Below, in pieces: positions 44,905 to 54,448 of a DNA stretch of 64,000 bases (position 1 is its first letter; each line of letters opens with the position of its first letter). The stretch covers positions 62,001 to 126,000 of the forward strand of contig NZ_PDNV01000005.1 in the NCBI RefSeq assembly GCF_002849615.1. The letters are read 5' to 3'. The notes beneath the pieces were generated by a model. It saw only the letters and a program-made list of their open reading frames with translations. It had not been told where the DNA came from and made no database searches. The translations under genes and the position numbers were made by a program. This DNA is from Pollutimonas nitritireducens (GTDB lineage: Bacteria; Pseudomonadota; Gammaproteobacteria; Burkholderiales; Burkholderiaceae_B).

Positions 44905-45651
44905 TCAGTACATATGCTGGCCGCCATTCATGGCGATGTTGGCTCCGGTCATGAATGCGGCCGGCTCGCTGCAAATGAACGCGACCAATGCCGCGATCTC
45001 GGATGGTTTTCCAAGGCGGCCGACCGGAATCTGCGGAATAACCTGGGATTCGAGCACGTCCTTGGAAACCTTGGCCACCATCGCGCTATCCAGATAGCCT
45101 GGCGAAACAGTATTTACGGTTACGCCCTTGCGCGCCACCTCCAGTGCCAACGACTTGGTGAAACCGTATATGCCTGATTTCGCCGCTGAATAATTGCTCT
45201 GGCCAAAAGCACCCTTGCTGCCGTTGACTGAAGAAATATTCACGATGCGACCCCAGCCGCGTTGGACCATGGCCTCGCAGAAGGGCTTCGTCATGTTGAA
45301 CACCGAATCAAGGTTGGTGCGCATGACAATGTCCCAGTCGATCCGGGACAGCTTGCGCAGGGTGGAGTCGCGGGTGATGCCGGCATTGTTGATCAGGATG
45401 TCGACTTGGTGTCCGTCACCGTGGATACGGTCAGCGCATGCCGCGCAGGAGTCGTAGTCGGCAACATCGACCGGGTACGCCGTGTAGTGGTATCCAGCCT
45501 TGGCCTGCGCCTCCAGCCAGCCCTTTACATCCTGACGGCCAAGGGAGTGGGTCAGCATTACAGTATTGCCCGCGTCGTGAAGGGCCTGGGCGATGGCGGA
45601 CCCGAGGCAACCCAGGCCGCCAGTGATGAGCGCAGTGCGAGTGATGGACAT
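44905..45651 (-). CDS. phaB: Acetoacetyl-CoA reductase (PhaB)
   Basis: The 248-residue short-chain dehydrogenase has the nucleotide site TGGLGCLG (10-17), NNAG at 88-91 and catalytic Ser140, Tyr154 and Lys158 (YSAAKSG). It follows PhaB throughout (NLDSVFNMTKPFCEAMVQRGWGRIVNIS). It reduces acetoacetyl-CoA to (R)-3-hydroxybutyryl-CoA with NADPH, the monomer for PhaC. It is the last gene of the ATPase-phaC-phaB operon, 12 bases after phaC. Confidence 0.93.
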   Translation of the reverse strand: MSITRTALITGGLGCLGSAIAQALHDAGNTVMLTHSLGRQDVKGWLEAQAKAGYHYTAYPVDVADYDSCAACADRIHGDGHQVDILINNAGITRDSTLRKLSRIDWDIVMRTNLDSVFNMTKPFCEAMVQRGWGRIVNISSVNGSKGAFGQSNYSAAKSGIYGFTKSLALEVARKGVTVNTVSPGYLDSAMVAKVSKDVLESQVIPQIPVGRLGKPSEIAALVAFICSEPAAFMTGANIAMNGGQHMY

Positions 45652-45663
45652 GATGGTGTTCCT

Positions 45664-47424
45664 TTATTTTTCCAGTACATAGCGGCCAGGCGCCGGGCCG
45701 ATTGCGGCATAACCCTGTTTGGATGCGCCCATGCCCGGAGGTGTAACGGGTGCCGACGAGCGTTCCTTGAGCCACTCTATCCAGGCTGGCCACCATGAAC
45801 CCGCCTGTTCTGGAGCCGTTGCCAGCCATTCATCGGGCCCGAGGTAGCTGTCGCAGGCGCGGCGAGTGAGGCTCTGGAATTTACGGTGATGGTGTCCCGG
45901 CTCGTTGACCACGCCGGCGTTATGGCCGCCGTTGGTCAGGACAAAAGTGATTTCCGTCGGAGTAAGCAGGTGGATCTTGTATACCGACCGCCATGGGGCA
46001 ACGTGATCAGTGGTCGTGCCCAGGCAGAATACGGGAACGCGGATATCAGTCACGGCCACTGGTTTTCCATCCACCGGATAGCGGCCTTCCGCCAGGTCGT
46101 TGTCCAGGAAGAGGCGTCGCAGATATTGCGAGTGCATCCGCGCCGGCATGCGGGTCGCGTCAGCATTCCAGGCCATCAGGTCGGTCATGGGCTGGCGTTC
46201 GCCCAGCATATAGGTATCCACCAGATGCGACCAAATCAGGTAGTCTGAACGCAACAGCTGGAAAGCGCCGGCCATCTGTTCGGTGGTCAGGTAGCCGGTA
46301 TCTGTCATCTGGGCTTCCAGCAAGGCCACTTGGCTGGGGTCTATGAACAGGGATAAGTCTCCGGGCTCGCTGAAGTCGGTCTGCGCCGCCAGCATGGTGA
46401 TCGAGGCCAAGCGATCGTCATGGTCGCGCGCCATGGCGGCGGCGGCAATGCTCAGCAGCGTGCCTCCCAGGCAATAGCCCAAGGCGTGCACCTTGCGCTG
46501 GGGCACAACCGTATTGACGGCGGCGAGCGCGGCGTGGAAACCGCGGGAAAGGTAGTCGTCCATACCCAGATCGCGCTCGGCGACGCCCGGGTTCTTCCAG
46601 GAGACGCAGAACACCGTATGGCCTTGACCGACAAGGTATTTGATCAGCGAGTTGTGTGGCGAAAGGTCCAGGATGTAATACTTCATGATCCAGGCTGGAA
46701 TGATCAGCACCGGTTCTGGATGCACTTGCTCAGTCGTTGGCGTGTATTGGATCAGCTCCATCACGTCATTTTTGAGTATGACTTGGCCCGGGGTCGCAGC
46801 CAAATCACGACCCACCTCAAAATGTTCCATGCCAAACTTAGCGGCGCCCCTGGCCTGACGCATTATGTCGTCCACCGCATAGAGGCCCCCGCGCACGAGA
46901 TTAAGGCCCCCTTCCTGGAGGGTTCGACGCACGATTTCAGGATTGGTAACAGGGAAATTGCGAGGGGAAAACAGCTTCAGCAACTCCTGGGCGGCGAAGC
47001 CGACTACCTCGGCGTGGTGAGGCGAAACACCGTATACGTCAGTGGTCGCGGCTTGCCACCACTGTTCGGACAGCAGATAGGATTGATGCAGAAAACTATA
47101 AGGCCAGGCATGCCATCCTGGTGCGTCGAAACGCCAGTCGGACTTAGGCGCATTGACGGGGACAGGAGGTAGCTCGGGTGCACCCGTCATGCGGGTAACG
47201 GCGTTGCCCTCCATGTATTGGGACAGCAACAGGCTTTGGCTTATCGCGAGTTGCAGGAGCTCCAGGCGCTTGCCCGGCGCAGCCGCAAGGTGGGTCGCCC
47301 AGTCGATGTAGCTCAGCAACAGCAGTGTGGGTGACACCGAGGAGGTAACACGTGCGACTGCAGCGTGTAGCCGCTGATCCATCTGCGCGGTGGCATTGGC
47401 GGGGAAAAGGGAATGAACATTCAT
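45664..47424 (-). CDS. phaC: Class I poly(3-hydroxyalkanoate) synthase
   Basis: The 586-residue synthase has the lipase-like box GYCLGG with nucleophile Cys318, the Asp and His of the triad further on (CLGTTTDHVAPW and NGGHNAGVVNEPG), and the conserved WRFDAPGWHAWPYSF and PAWIMKYYILDLSP segments. Length fits class I, which makes short-chain PHB granules. Its ATG overlaps the ATPase stop. The link with an ATPase and with fermentation genes across the FNR box suggests PHB as a low-oxygen electron sink. Confidence 0.93.
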   Translation of the reverse strand: MNVHSLFPANATAQMDQRLHAAVARVTSSVSPTLLLLSYIDWATHLAAAPGKRLELLQLAISQSLLLSQYMEGNAVTRMTGAPELPPVPVNAPKSDWRFDAPGWHAWPYSFLHQSYLLSEQWWQAATTDVYGVSPHHAEVVGFAAQELLKLFSPRNFPVTNPEIVRRTLQEGGLNLVRGGLYAVDDIMRQARGAAKFGMEHFEVGRDLAATPGQVILKNDVMELIQYTPTTEQVHPEPVLIIPAWIMKYYILDLSPHNSLIKYLVGQGHTVFCVSWKNPGVAERDLGMDDYLSRGFHAALAAVNTVVPQRKVHALGYCLGGTLLSIAAAAMARDHDDRLASITMLAAQTDFSEPGDLSLFIDPSQVALLEAQMTDTGYLTTEQMAGAFQLLRSDYLIWSHLVDTYMLGERQPMTDLMAWNADATRMPARMHSQYLRRLFLDNDLAEGRYPVDGKPVAVTDIRVPVFCLGTTTDHVAPWRSVYKIHLLTPTEITFVLTNGGHNAGVVNEPGHHHRKFQSLTRRACDSYLGPDEWLATAPEQAGSWWPAWIEWLKERSSAPVTPPGMGASKQGYAAIGPAPGRYVLEK

Positions 47425-50171
47425 GTTTGGTTTCCAGTATGTACGATGGCGCCGCGGCGTTCCCGGAAAAACCTCAAAAGCAGTTTTTCAAGTTCGGAGC
47501 ATATGAACACAAGCACCCCTACGGCCAGGACCTTCAGCCATCCAACTAGCGTCAAATCGGACGATCCGAATATGGCCTGCATGAACGGTGCATGGGTATA
47601 TAAGAGTTGCAGAACCGCGCAGGCGGCGATAGCCCAAAGCACATAGGGATTTCCGGTGAGGCCCTCGCGCGTCAGCACTGATCTGGTGATACGCCGGCTG
47701 CAGAGCAGATAGAACATTTCACTGACGACCACGGCGTTCACTGCCATAGTACGAGCTTGCGCCATGGTGGCGCCGACGCTCAATTCCCAGAGAAAAAGCC
47801 CAAGTCCTCCGGTCATCATCAACAAGGACACGAAAACGATGCGCCATATGAAGAAAGCCGACAGCAGGGGAGCTTGGGGCGGTCGCGGCCGTCTGCGCAT
47901 TATGCCGTGCTCGGGGGGTTCGAACGCCAGGGCAAGGCCCAGCGAGCCAGCCGTTGCCATATTTATCCAGAGCACCTGCGCCGGTGTCAGAGGTAGGGCG
48001 ATACCCGCGAAAAGCGCGGCGATGACGATCAAGGCTTCCCCACCGTTGGTCGGAAGCATGAAAAGAATGAACTTCCTGATATTGTCGTAGACGGCGCGAC
48101 CTTCGCGCACGGCAATTGCAATGGTCGCGAAATTGTCGTCGGCAAGCACCATGTCCGATGCCTGCCGTGCCGCCTCGGTGCCTTTCAGGCCCATCGATAT
48201 GCCCACATCCGCGCGCTTCAGGGCGGGCGCGTCATTGACGCCGTCGCCTGTCATGGCGACCACCTGGCCGTCAGCCTGCAGAGCCTGGACCAGGCGAAGC
48301 TTGTGTTCCGGACTCGCCCGCGCGAAGATATCAATATCATGGACCACCCGGCGAAGCGCGGCATCATCCATGAGCGCGATTTCCGCGCCGGTCATGGCGG
48401 GCTTGCCGACCCCTATGTTCAATTGTGCACCGATGGCCCGGGCCGTATCGACGTGGTCGCCGGTGATCATCTTGACGCGTATCCCGGCCTGGTGACACGC
48501 ATGCACGGATTTGACCGCTTCTTCGCGCGGCAGGTCCACAATGCCTACCAAAGCCAGCAGCGTAAATCCTTCCTGGATGTCATCATTTGCGTTCAGGAAA
48601 AGCTGGCTGGACCCGGCACCTTTGGATGCCAGGGCAAGTACACGCAATCCACGTGCTGCGATATCCGTGGCCATACGCCGCCAATAATCGACTTGGATCG
48701 GCGCCTTGCCCGCGTCGGTTAATTGCCATTCGCAGAGTTCGATTATTTGCTCGGGCGCTCCCTTGGCGACTATCCACGAATCGCCTTGCGCGTCGCGATG
48801 CAGTGTAGCCATATAGCGGTTGGCTGACTCGAAAGGAATGGAGTCCAGCCGCGGCATGACAGCATTTTCCGACTCTGGCACCAAGCCCGCCTTATGGCCT
48901 AGCGTGAGCAACGCCACTTCGGTGGGATCGCCCGCCGGCAGCCAATGCTCGCCGTCCTGGCGCAAGCTGGCGTCGTTACATAGAACCCCTGCCCGAATGG
49001 CAGGCGCCAGCACTGGGTGAGTGGCTGCATCGGCGGGGTCGGTCCCGCTACTGAAATTGCCTGCGCTGCCATAACCAACGCCACTGACATTGAACTCACA
49101 CCCGGCGCAAACCACCCTTTGTACGGTCATTTCGTTGCGTGTCAGGGTGCCGGTCTTATCGGTGCAGATCACGGTGACCGAACCCAGAGTCTCGACTGCC
49201 GGCAGGCGGCGGACTATGGCATTTTGCCGGGCCATCCGCTGCACGCCGAGCGCCAGGGTGACGGTCATAATTGCAGGAAGTCCCTCCGGGATTGCCGAGG
49301 CCACGAGCGCCACCACCATCATGAACATGGCAACCACGGACTCGCCTCGCGCCAGCGTGCCGAACACGAAAACCAGCGCGCCAATAGCCAGTATGACCAA
49401 GGCGAGCCAGTACGAAAATCGGTTGATCTGGCGCATCAGCGGGGTCGTGACGCTTTGGATCCCCGCCAACAATTGATCTATCCTTCCTATCTCAGTGTTC
49501 GCCCCGGTGGCAACGACTATTCCATGAGCCTGGCCAGTCAGGGCAACGGTACCCATGAACGCCATGCAGTAACGATCGCCCAACGGCGCATCGGCCGCGA
49601 CGGCTTCTATACCTTTTTCGACCGGCAGCGATTCCCCCGTGAGCGCGGCCTCTTCAACGTGAAAGTCCTTGGCGGCGATAAGACGCAAATCGGCGGGAAT
49701 GCGGTCGCCGGGATTGATCACGACCAAGTCTCCGGGCGTCAACAAACTGGCATCGATTTCATAGCGGCGACCATTGCGGATCACCGTGGCGCGCGGCGCC
49801 AGCATGGTGTGTATGGCATCCAGCGCCGATTCTGCCTTACCCTCCTGGATAAAGCCGATAACGGCATTGAGCACGACGGCCGCCAGCAAGACACCCGTAT
49901 CCACCCACTGCCCCAGGATCGCCGTTATTGCCGATGCCGCCATCATCACATAGAGCAATATATTGTGAAATTGTCCCAACAGGCGGCGCAGGGGTCCACG
50001 CCGTTTGGACGGCGCCAGTTGGTTGAGTCCATGCATCGCCAGGCGGGCCCGGGCTTCATCTTCCTGCAAGCCGCTGGCGCTGGAGCGGGTGCTCTCCAGG
50101 AGGTCGTATACGGGAACGGCGTGCCACATGATCTCGGCGGGTGGCTGCGCTATGTTGCGGCGACGTGTCAT
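47421..50171 (-). CDS. Cation-transporting P-type ATPase (P2-type)
   Basis: The 916-residue ATPase has the N-terminal cation domain, TGES in the actuator (178-181), phosphorylation Asp338 in DKTGT, TGDGVNDAP and about ten membrane helices. In TM4 PEGLP has Glu296; TM5 keeps Asn709 and Glu712 and TM6 keeps Asn737, matching SERCA ion ligands. The TM6 Asp equivalent to SERCA D800 is Ala741 (WINMATAG), so it should not bind ions quite like a Ca pump. It opens the operon with phaC and phaB and lies opposite an FNR box. The transported ion is unknown. Confidence 0.92.
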   Translation of the reverse strand: MTRRRNIAQPPAEIMWHAVPVYDLLESTRSSASGLQEDEARARLAMHGLNQLAPSKRRGPLRRLLGQFHNILLYVMMAASAITAILGQWVDTGVLLAAVVLNAVIGFIQEGKAESALDAIHTMLAPRATVIRNGRRYEIDASLLTPGDLVVINPGDRIPADLRLIAAKDFHVEEAALTGESLPVEKGIEAVAADAPLGDRYCMAFMGTVALTGQAHGIVVATGANTEIGRIDQLLAGIQSVTTPLMRQINRFSYWLALVILAIGALVFVFGTLARGESVVAMFMMVVALVASAIPEGLPAIMTVTLALGVQRMARQNAIVRRLPAVETLGSVTVICTDKTGTLTRNEMTVQRVVCAGCEFNVSGVGYGSAGNFSSGTDPADAATHPVLAPAIRAGVLCNDASLRQDGEHWLPAGDPTEVALLTLGHKAGLVPESENAVMPRLDSIPFESANRYMATLHRDAQGDSWIVAKGAPEQIIELCEWQLTDAGKAPIQVDYWRRMATDIAARGLRVLALASKGAGSSQLFLNANDDIQEGFTLLALVGIVDLPREEAVKSVHACHQAGIRVKMITGDHVDTARAIGAQLNIGVGKPAMTGAEIALMDDAALRRVVHDIDIFARASPEHKLRLVQALQADGQVVAMTGDGVNDAPALKRADVGISMGLKGTEAARQASDMVLADDNFATIAIAVREGRAVYDNIRKFILFMLPTNGGEALIVIAALFAGIALPLTPAQVLWINMATAGSLGLALAFEPPEHGIMRRRPRPPQAPLLSAFFIWRIVFVSLLMMTGGLGLFLWELSVGATMAQARTMAVNAVVVSEMFYLLCSRRITRSVLTREGLTGNPYVLWAIAACAVLQLLYTHAPFMQAIFGSSDLTLVGWLKVLAVGVLVFICSELEKLLLRFFRERRGAIVHTGNQT

Positions 50172-50577
50172 TGAGCAATTCCGGGTCTTTTATCGTTAAA
50201 GACAGGGCACTGGGACAGGAAGCAACTGGATTTGAGGGCAAACCGCCAAGGCGGGCCGTTGCTCATGCTTTGCTACGGTTGCTACGATATATATGATCGC
50301 ATAGCATTTCCACGAAGGTCTCACCCTTTCGCAGGGCACCTCCGATTATTTGATATAAATCAATCGATCGAAGCGCATACGACGAAATCGGATGCACATC
50401 GTGATAAAGTCAAACACTGACACTGATCGGAATGCTGATGCGCCCACCCGACATGTTGTGCTACCGATTTCAGACCATTTCATCGTATTTCCGCAACACA
50501 CGGGTGTCGAGGGGGCGGCGCGTCGGTGTCCGGGGAAGCGCCACGGCGACTCCGGCTGTAGCCGGGCCACCCGCGAT
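50172..50577. other. 406-base divergent control region
   Basis: This gap separates the ATPase-phaC-phaB operon (-) from the HlyD-RbbA-YhhJ operon (+). It holds a perfect FNR/ANR-type box (50350-50363) and an imperfect dyad at 50280-50306 (TGCTACGAT against ATCGCATAGCA around an ATATATG core) near a TA-rich stretch that may be a promoter. An open frame from 50392 in phase with the HlyD gene has poor coding character and was not accepted. Confidence 0.6.
50350..50363. promoter_or_regulatory. FNR/ANR box
   Basis: TTGATATAAATCAA is a perfect match to the consensus TTGAT-N4-ATCAA of the oxygen-sensing FNR/ANR/FnrL family. It is palindromic, so either or both divergent operons could respond. It lies 179 bases from the ATPase start and 215 from the chosen HlyD start. 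Confidence 0.8.
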
Positions 50578-51669
50578 ATGAATAAGGCATCCGTCATTGC
50601 CATGCTCAAAAAGAAAATGCCGATCATCGCCTTGGCCTTGACTGTGCTGATAGCCGTGGGCGCCTACTACTGGAGCAACTTGCGCGTTACCGGTCCGGGA
50701 GACGGCTTCATCGGCGGCAATGGGCGCATCGAAGCCACCGAAGTCGACGTTTCCACCAAGATGGCGGGGCGTGTCCATGACATCATAGTGAACGAAGGCA
50801 GCTTCGTGAAGGCCGGAGAACCCCTGGCCTATATGCAGATCGATGTATTGCGAGCTCAACTGGCCGAAGCACAGGCCAAGCTAATGCAAGCCGGCAATAA
50901 TGTCAGCACGGCACGGGCACAGGTCGCCGCTCGCATGAGTGAGCATGTGGCAGCCTTGGCGCTTATTGCGCAGCGGGAAAGCGACCTGCTGGCGGCAAGG
51001 CAGCGCCTCGCGCGTTCAGAGACGCTTTCATCCAGGGGAGCCGTTCCGCGGCAGACATTGGACGACGATCGCGCCGGCGTGCGCGCCGCTCAAGCGGTGC
51101 TGGCGGCCGCCAAGGCGCAGGCGGCGGCCGCACAGGCCGGCATTGATGCCGCCAAGGCCCAGGTAGTGAGCGCAGGCTCGGCGGTCACTGCGGCTGAGGC
51201 CACCGTGGCCCTGGTTCAGGCCGATATCGACGACAGCGTGCTCAGGGCGCCGCGCGATGGAAGGGTGCAGTACCGGATCGCGCAACCTGGAGAGGTACTC
51301 GGCAACGGCGGCAAGGTCCTCAACATCATCGATCTTAGCGATGTCTACATGACCTTTTTTCTGCCTGAAACGGTTGCAGGCAGGGTGGCGCTGGGCAGCG
51401 AGGTTCGTCTAGTGCTCGATGCCGCGCCGCAGTATGTGATTCCGGCCAAGGTATCCTATGTCGCCAGTACTGCACAGTTCACCCCAAAAACAGTTGAAAC
51501 CGCCAGCGAACGACAGAAGCTGATGTTTCGAATCAAGGCGCGGATCGATCGCGATCTCTTGAAGAAGCATTTGGAACAGGTCAAGACCGGACTGCCGGGC
51601 ATGGCATGGCTGCGCCTTGACGCCCGGCTTCCCTGGCCGCCCGAACTTGCGCTTAACGTTCCCGAGTGA
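50578..51669 (+). CDS. yhiI: HlyD/EmrA-family membrane fusion protein (YhiI-like)
   Basis: The 363-residue adaptor has an N-terminal membrane helix (about 14-32), a first half-lipoyl segment ([36 protein letters not shown]), a long Ala-rich coiled-coil hairpin (about 85-205) and the second half ([24 protein letters not shown]). With the RbbA- and YhhJ-like genes behind it, the order equals E. coli yhiI-rbbA-yhhJ. The ATG at 50578 was chosen because the membrane helix follows at the normal distance; the open frame reaches back to 50392. A GTGA overlap joins it to the next gene. Confidence 0.88.
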   Translation: MNKASVIAMLKKKMPIIALALTVLIAVGAYYWSNLRVTGPGDGFIGGNGRIEATEVDVSTKMAGRVHDIIVNEGSFVKAGEPLAYMQIDVLRAQLAEAQAKLMQAGNNVSTARAQVAARMSEHVAALALIAQRESDLLAARQRLARSETLSSRGAVPRQTLDDDRAGVRAAQAVLAAAKAQAAAAQAGIDAAKAQVVSAGSAVTAAEATVALVQADIDDSVLRAPRDGRVQYRIAQPGEVLGNGGKVLNIIDLSDVYMTFFLPETVAGRVALGSEVRLVLDAAPQYVIPAKVSYVASTAQFTPKTVETASERQKLMFRIKARIDRDLLKKHLEQVKTGLPGMAWLRLDARLPWPPELALNVPE

Positions 51670-54446
51670 TCATGGTCGCCACGGCAGCAAGCCTGAGAGG
51701 GGTCAGTTTGCGTTACGGCAAGACACTGGCCTTGGACAATATCAGCCTGGACCTGCCGGCGGGCATGATGGTCGGGCTGATCGGTCCCGACGGAGTCGGC
51801 AAGTCGAGCTTGCTTTCCTTGATCGCCGGCGCACGGAAAGTGCAGGATGGCAGCGTCATAGTACTGAATGGCGATATTGCTCAACGCAGGCATCGCGAAC
51901 TTACGTGCCCGCAAATCGCCTATATGCCCCAGGGTCTCGGGAAAAACCTGTATCCCACGCTGTCGGTGGAAGAGAACCTGCAATTCTTCGGCAGCCTCTT
52001 CGGACATGATCTGAACGAGCGCCGTCGCCGCATTGATGCGCTCACCCGCAGCACGGGCATGTACGCCTTCCTGGACCGGCCAGCCGGTAAATTGTCCGGC
52101 GGGATGAAGCAGAAGTTGGGGCTATGCTGTGCATTGATACACGACCCCGTCCTGCTCATTCTGGACGAGCCGACAACCGGCGTGGATCCCCTGGCGCGGA
52201 GTCAATTCTGGGATCTGATCAGGCATATGCATGCCAGCCGTCCAGACATGAGTGTGCTGGTTGCGACGGCGTATATGGAAGAAGCCGATCAGTTCGACTG
52301 GCTGGTGGCCATGGATGCGGGCAGGATACTTGCAGTTGGCACTCCCGAAACATTACGTCAGCGCACCGACACGGATACACTTGAGAAGGCGTTCATCGCC
52401 TTGCTGCCCGACGATAAGAAACGCAGGCACACCCCTGTAGTCATTGCTCCGCTTTCCAGCGACATGACCGAGGACGTTGCCGTTGAAGCAGAAGGCCTGA
52501 CCATGCGTTTCGGAGATTTCGTGGCAGTCGATCACGTAGATTTCCGTATACGGCGCGGCGAGATTTTCGGCTTTCTCGGCTCCAACGGTTGCGGCAAATC
52601 GACCACCATGAAGATGCTTACGGGTCTGCTGCCGGCCAGCGAGGGAAAGGCGCGGCTGTTCGGCCAAGAGATAGACCCGAGAGACATGATCACCCGCCGC
52701 CGGGTGGGTTATATGACTCAGTCATTCTCGCTCTATACCGAGCTCACCGTGCGCCAGAACCTGCTGCTGCATGCGCGCCTGTTTCAGGTGAGCCCGGCCG
52801 ACATTCCGGGCCGAATTGAAGCGATCGTCGAACGTTTCGGGCTTGGTGAGGCTGTCGATGCCATGCCCGGTAGCCTGCCCATGGGCATGCGACAGCGCTT
52901 GTCCCTGGCTGTGGCCGTGGTGCATGGGCCGGAACTGTTGATTCTGGACGAGCCGACCTCCGGGGTGGATCCCATAGCCCGGGACATATTCTGGCAACTG
53001 ATGATAGACCTGGCGCGCAAGGACAAGGTCACGATTTTCATTTCCACGCATTTCATGAACGAGGGTGAGCGGTGTGACCGCATTTCACTCATGCATGCCG
53101 GCAAGGTGCTGGTCAGCGACGCACCCGGCGAGCTAGTGCGTAAGCGCGGCGCAAGTACGCTCGAACAGGCATTTATCAGCTACCTGGAAGAAGCCGTCAC
53201 TGCGCATGAACCTTCGACCCCGGCGAGCGCCATCGCATCGGCGGCGCCCGGTCCGGACGTGGTGCGCGCCTTGGATCAGCCCGCCGATACGCCATCGTCT
53301 GCTTCTATCGGTCCGCGCCGCTTCAGCCTGGCCAGGGCGCTGAGCTATACAAGGTTGGAGGCGATGCAGCTACGGCGCGATCCGGTGCGCAGCACCCTGG
53401 CTCTGCTGGGCACGGCCATTCTGATGTTCGTCATGGGCTATGGAATTACCCTGGACGTCGAAAATCTGACCTATGCGGTACTCGACCGCGACCAGACCAC
53501 CTTGAGCCAGAATTATGCCTTGAACCTGTCGGGTTCCAGTTATTTCATTGAACGGCCCCCCATCAGCGACTACGCCGACCTGGACCGGCGCATGCGCAAT
53601 GGCGAGTTGTCTCTTGCCATCGAGATACCAGCCGGCTTCGCGCGTGATCTCAAGCGTGGCAACGTGGTGCAGATAGCCGCCTGGGTGGACGGCGCCATGC
53701 CTGCCCGAGCCGAAACCGTGCAAGGATACGTGCAGGGTGTGCATCAAAGCTGGCTGGCCAGCATGACCACTGAGCGGCTGGGCTCGGGCGGGCAATCCGG
53801 GCTGGCCAATATCGAAACCCGCTTCCGCTACAACCCCGATGTTCGAAGCCTGACGGCCATGGTGCCCGCGATCATACCTATATTGCTGCTGATGATCCCG
53901 GCCATGTTGACAGCGCTGTCAGTCGTACGGGAAAAGGAGCTCGGCTCCATCATCAATCTTTACGTGACCCCCGTGACCCGCGCCGAATTCCTGCTCGGCA
54001 AGCAGTTTCCCTATGTAATTCTCGGGATGCTCAATTTTGCGTTGTTGGTGGTCTTCTCGACAACGATTCTTGGGGTTCCACTGAAAGGAAGCCTGCCGGC
54101 GCTCAGCGCGGCGGCTCTGCTGTATGTGGTGTTCTCGACAGGCTTTGGGTTGTTCGCGTCCAGCTTCACCCGCAGTCAGATTGCCGCCTTGTTTTTTACC
54201 ATGATAGGCACCATATTGCCCGCCGTGCAATTCGCCGGCATGCTCAACCCAGTCTCGTCGCTGGAAGGAGCGGGAGCAGCCATAGGACATGTCTATCCGA
54301 CCACCTATTTCCTGATCATCAGCCGCGGCGTCTTCAATAAGGCCCTGGGGTTCACTGACTTGGGGAGCTCCTTCTGGCCCTTGCTGGCCGCTGTGCCAGT
54401 ACTACTTGGCCTGGCCATAGCACTGCTGAACAAGCAGGACCGCTGA
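51666..54446 (+). CDS. rbbA: RbbA-like ABC transporter: two ATPase domains fused to ABC-2 membrane domain
   Basis: The 926-residue protein has ATPase domain 1 (Walker [10 protein letters not shown] near 40, signature LSGGMKQKL, Walker [14 protein letters not shown]), ATPase domain 2 (Walker [10 protein letters not shown] near 310, degenerate signature LPMGMRQRL, Walker [14 protein letters not shown]) and a C-terminal ABC-2 membrane domain (about 565-926, six helices). E. coli RbbA binds ribosomes, but this layout with HlyD and YhhJ partners looks like an exporter. A GTG at 51666 overlaps the HlyD stop; an ATG lies 2 codons later. Confidence 0.92.
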   Translation: MIMVATAASLRGVSLRYGKTLALDNISLDLPAGMMVGLIGPDGVGKSSLLSLIAGARKVQDGSVIVLNGDIAQRRHRELTCPQIAYMPQGLGKNLYPTLSVEENLQFFGSLFGHDLNERRRRIDALTRSTGMYAFLDRPAGKLSGGMKQKLGLCCALIHDPVLLILDEPTTGVDPLARSQFWDLIRHMHASRPDMSVLVATAYMEEADQFDWLVAMDAGRILAVGTPETLRQRTDTDTLEKAFIALLPDDKKRRHTPVVIAPLSSDMTEDVAVEAEGLTMRFGDFVAVDHVDFRIRRGEIFGFLGSNGCGKSTTMKMLTGLLPASEGKARLFGQEIDPRDMITRRRVGYMTQSFSLYTELTVRQNLLLHARLFQVSPADIPGRIEAIVERFGLGEAVDAMPGSLPMGMRQRLSLAVAVVHGPELLILDEPTSGVDPIARDIFWQLMIDLARKDKVTIFISTHFMNEGERCDRISLMHAGKVLVSDAPGELVRKRGASTLEQAFISYLEEAVTAHEPSTPASAIASAAPGPDVVRALDQPADTPSSASIGPRRFSLARALSYTRLEAMQLRRDPVRSTLALLGTAILMFVMGYGITLDVENLTYAVLDRDQTTLSQNYALNLSGSSYFIERPPISDYADLDRRMRNGELSLAIEIPAGFARDLKRGNVVQIAAWVDGAMPARAETVQGYVQGVHQSWLASMTTERLGSGGQSGLANIETRFRYNPDVRSLTAMVPAIIPILLLMIPAMLTALSVVREKELGSIINLYVTPVTRAEFLLGKQFPYVILGMLNFALLVVFSTTILGVPLKGSLPALSAAALLYVVFSTGFGLFASSFTRSQIAALFFTMIGTILPAVQFAGMLNPVSSLEGAGAAIGHVYPTTYFLIISRGVFNKALGFTDLGSSFWPLLAAVPVLLGLAIALLNKQDR

Positions 54447-54448
54447 CC

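Noticed and set aside
49017-50174. Plus-strand open frame of 385 codons opposite the P-type ATPase
   Set aside because: Every catalytic ATPase motif is on the minus strand; the + frame shows low-complexity Gln/His/Arg-rich sequence.
50392-50577. N-terminal extension of the HlyD-like protein
   Set aside because: It would put 62 polar residues before the membrane anchor and start almost on the FNR box; the family begins close to the helix.
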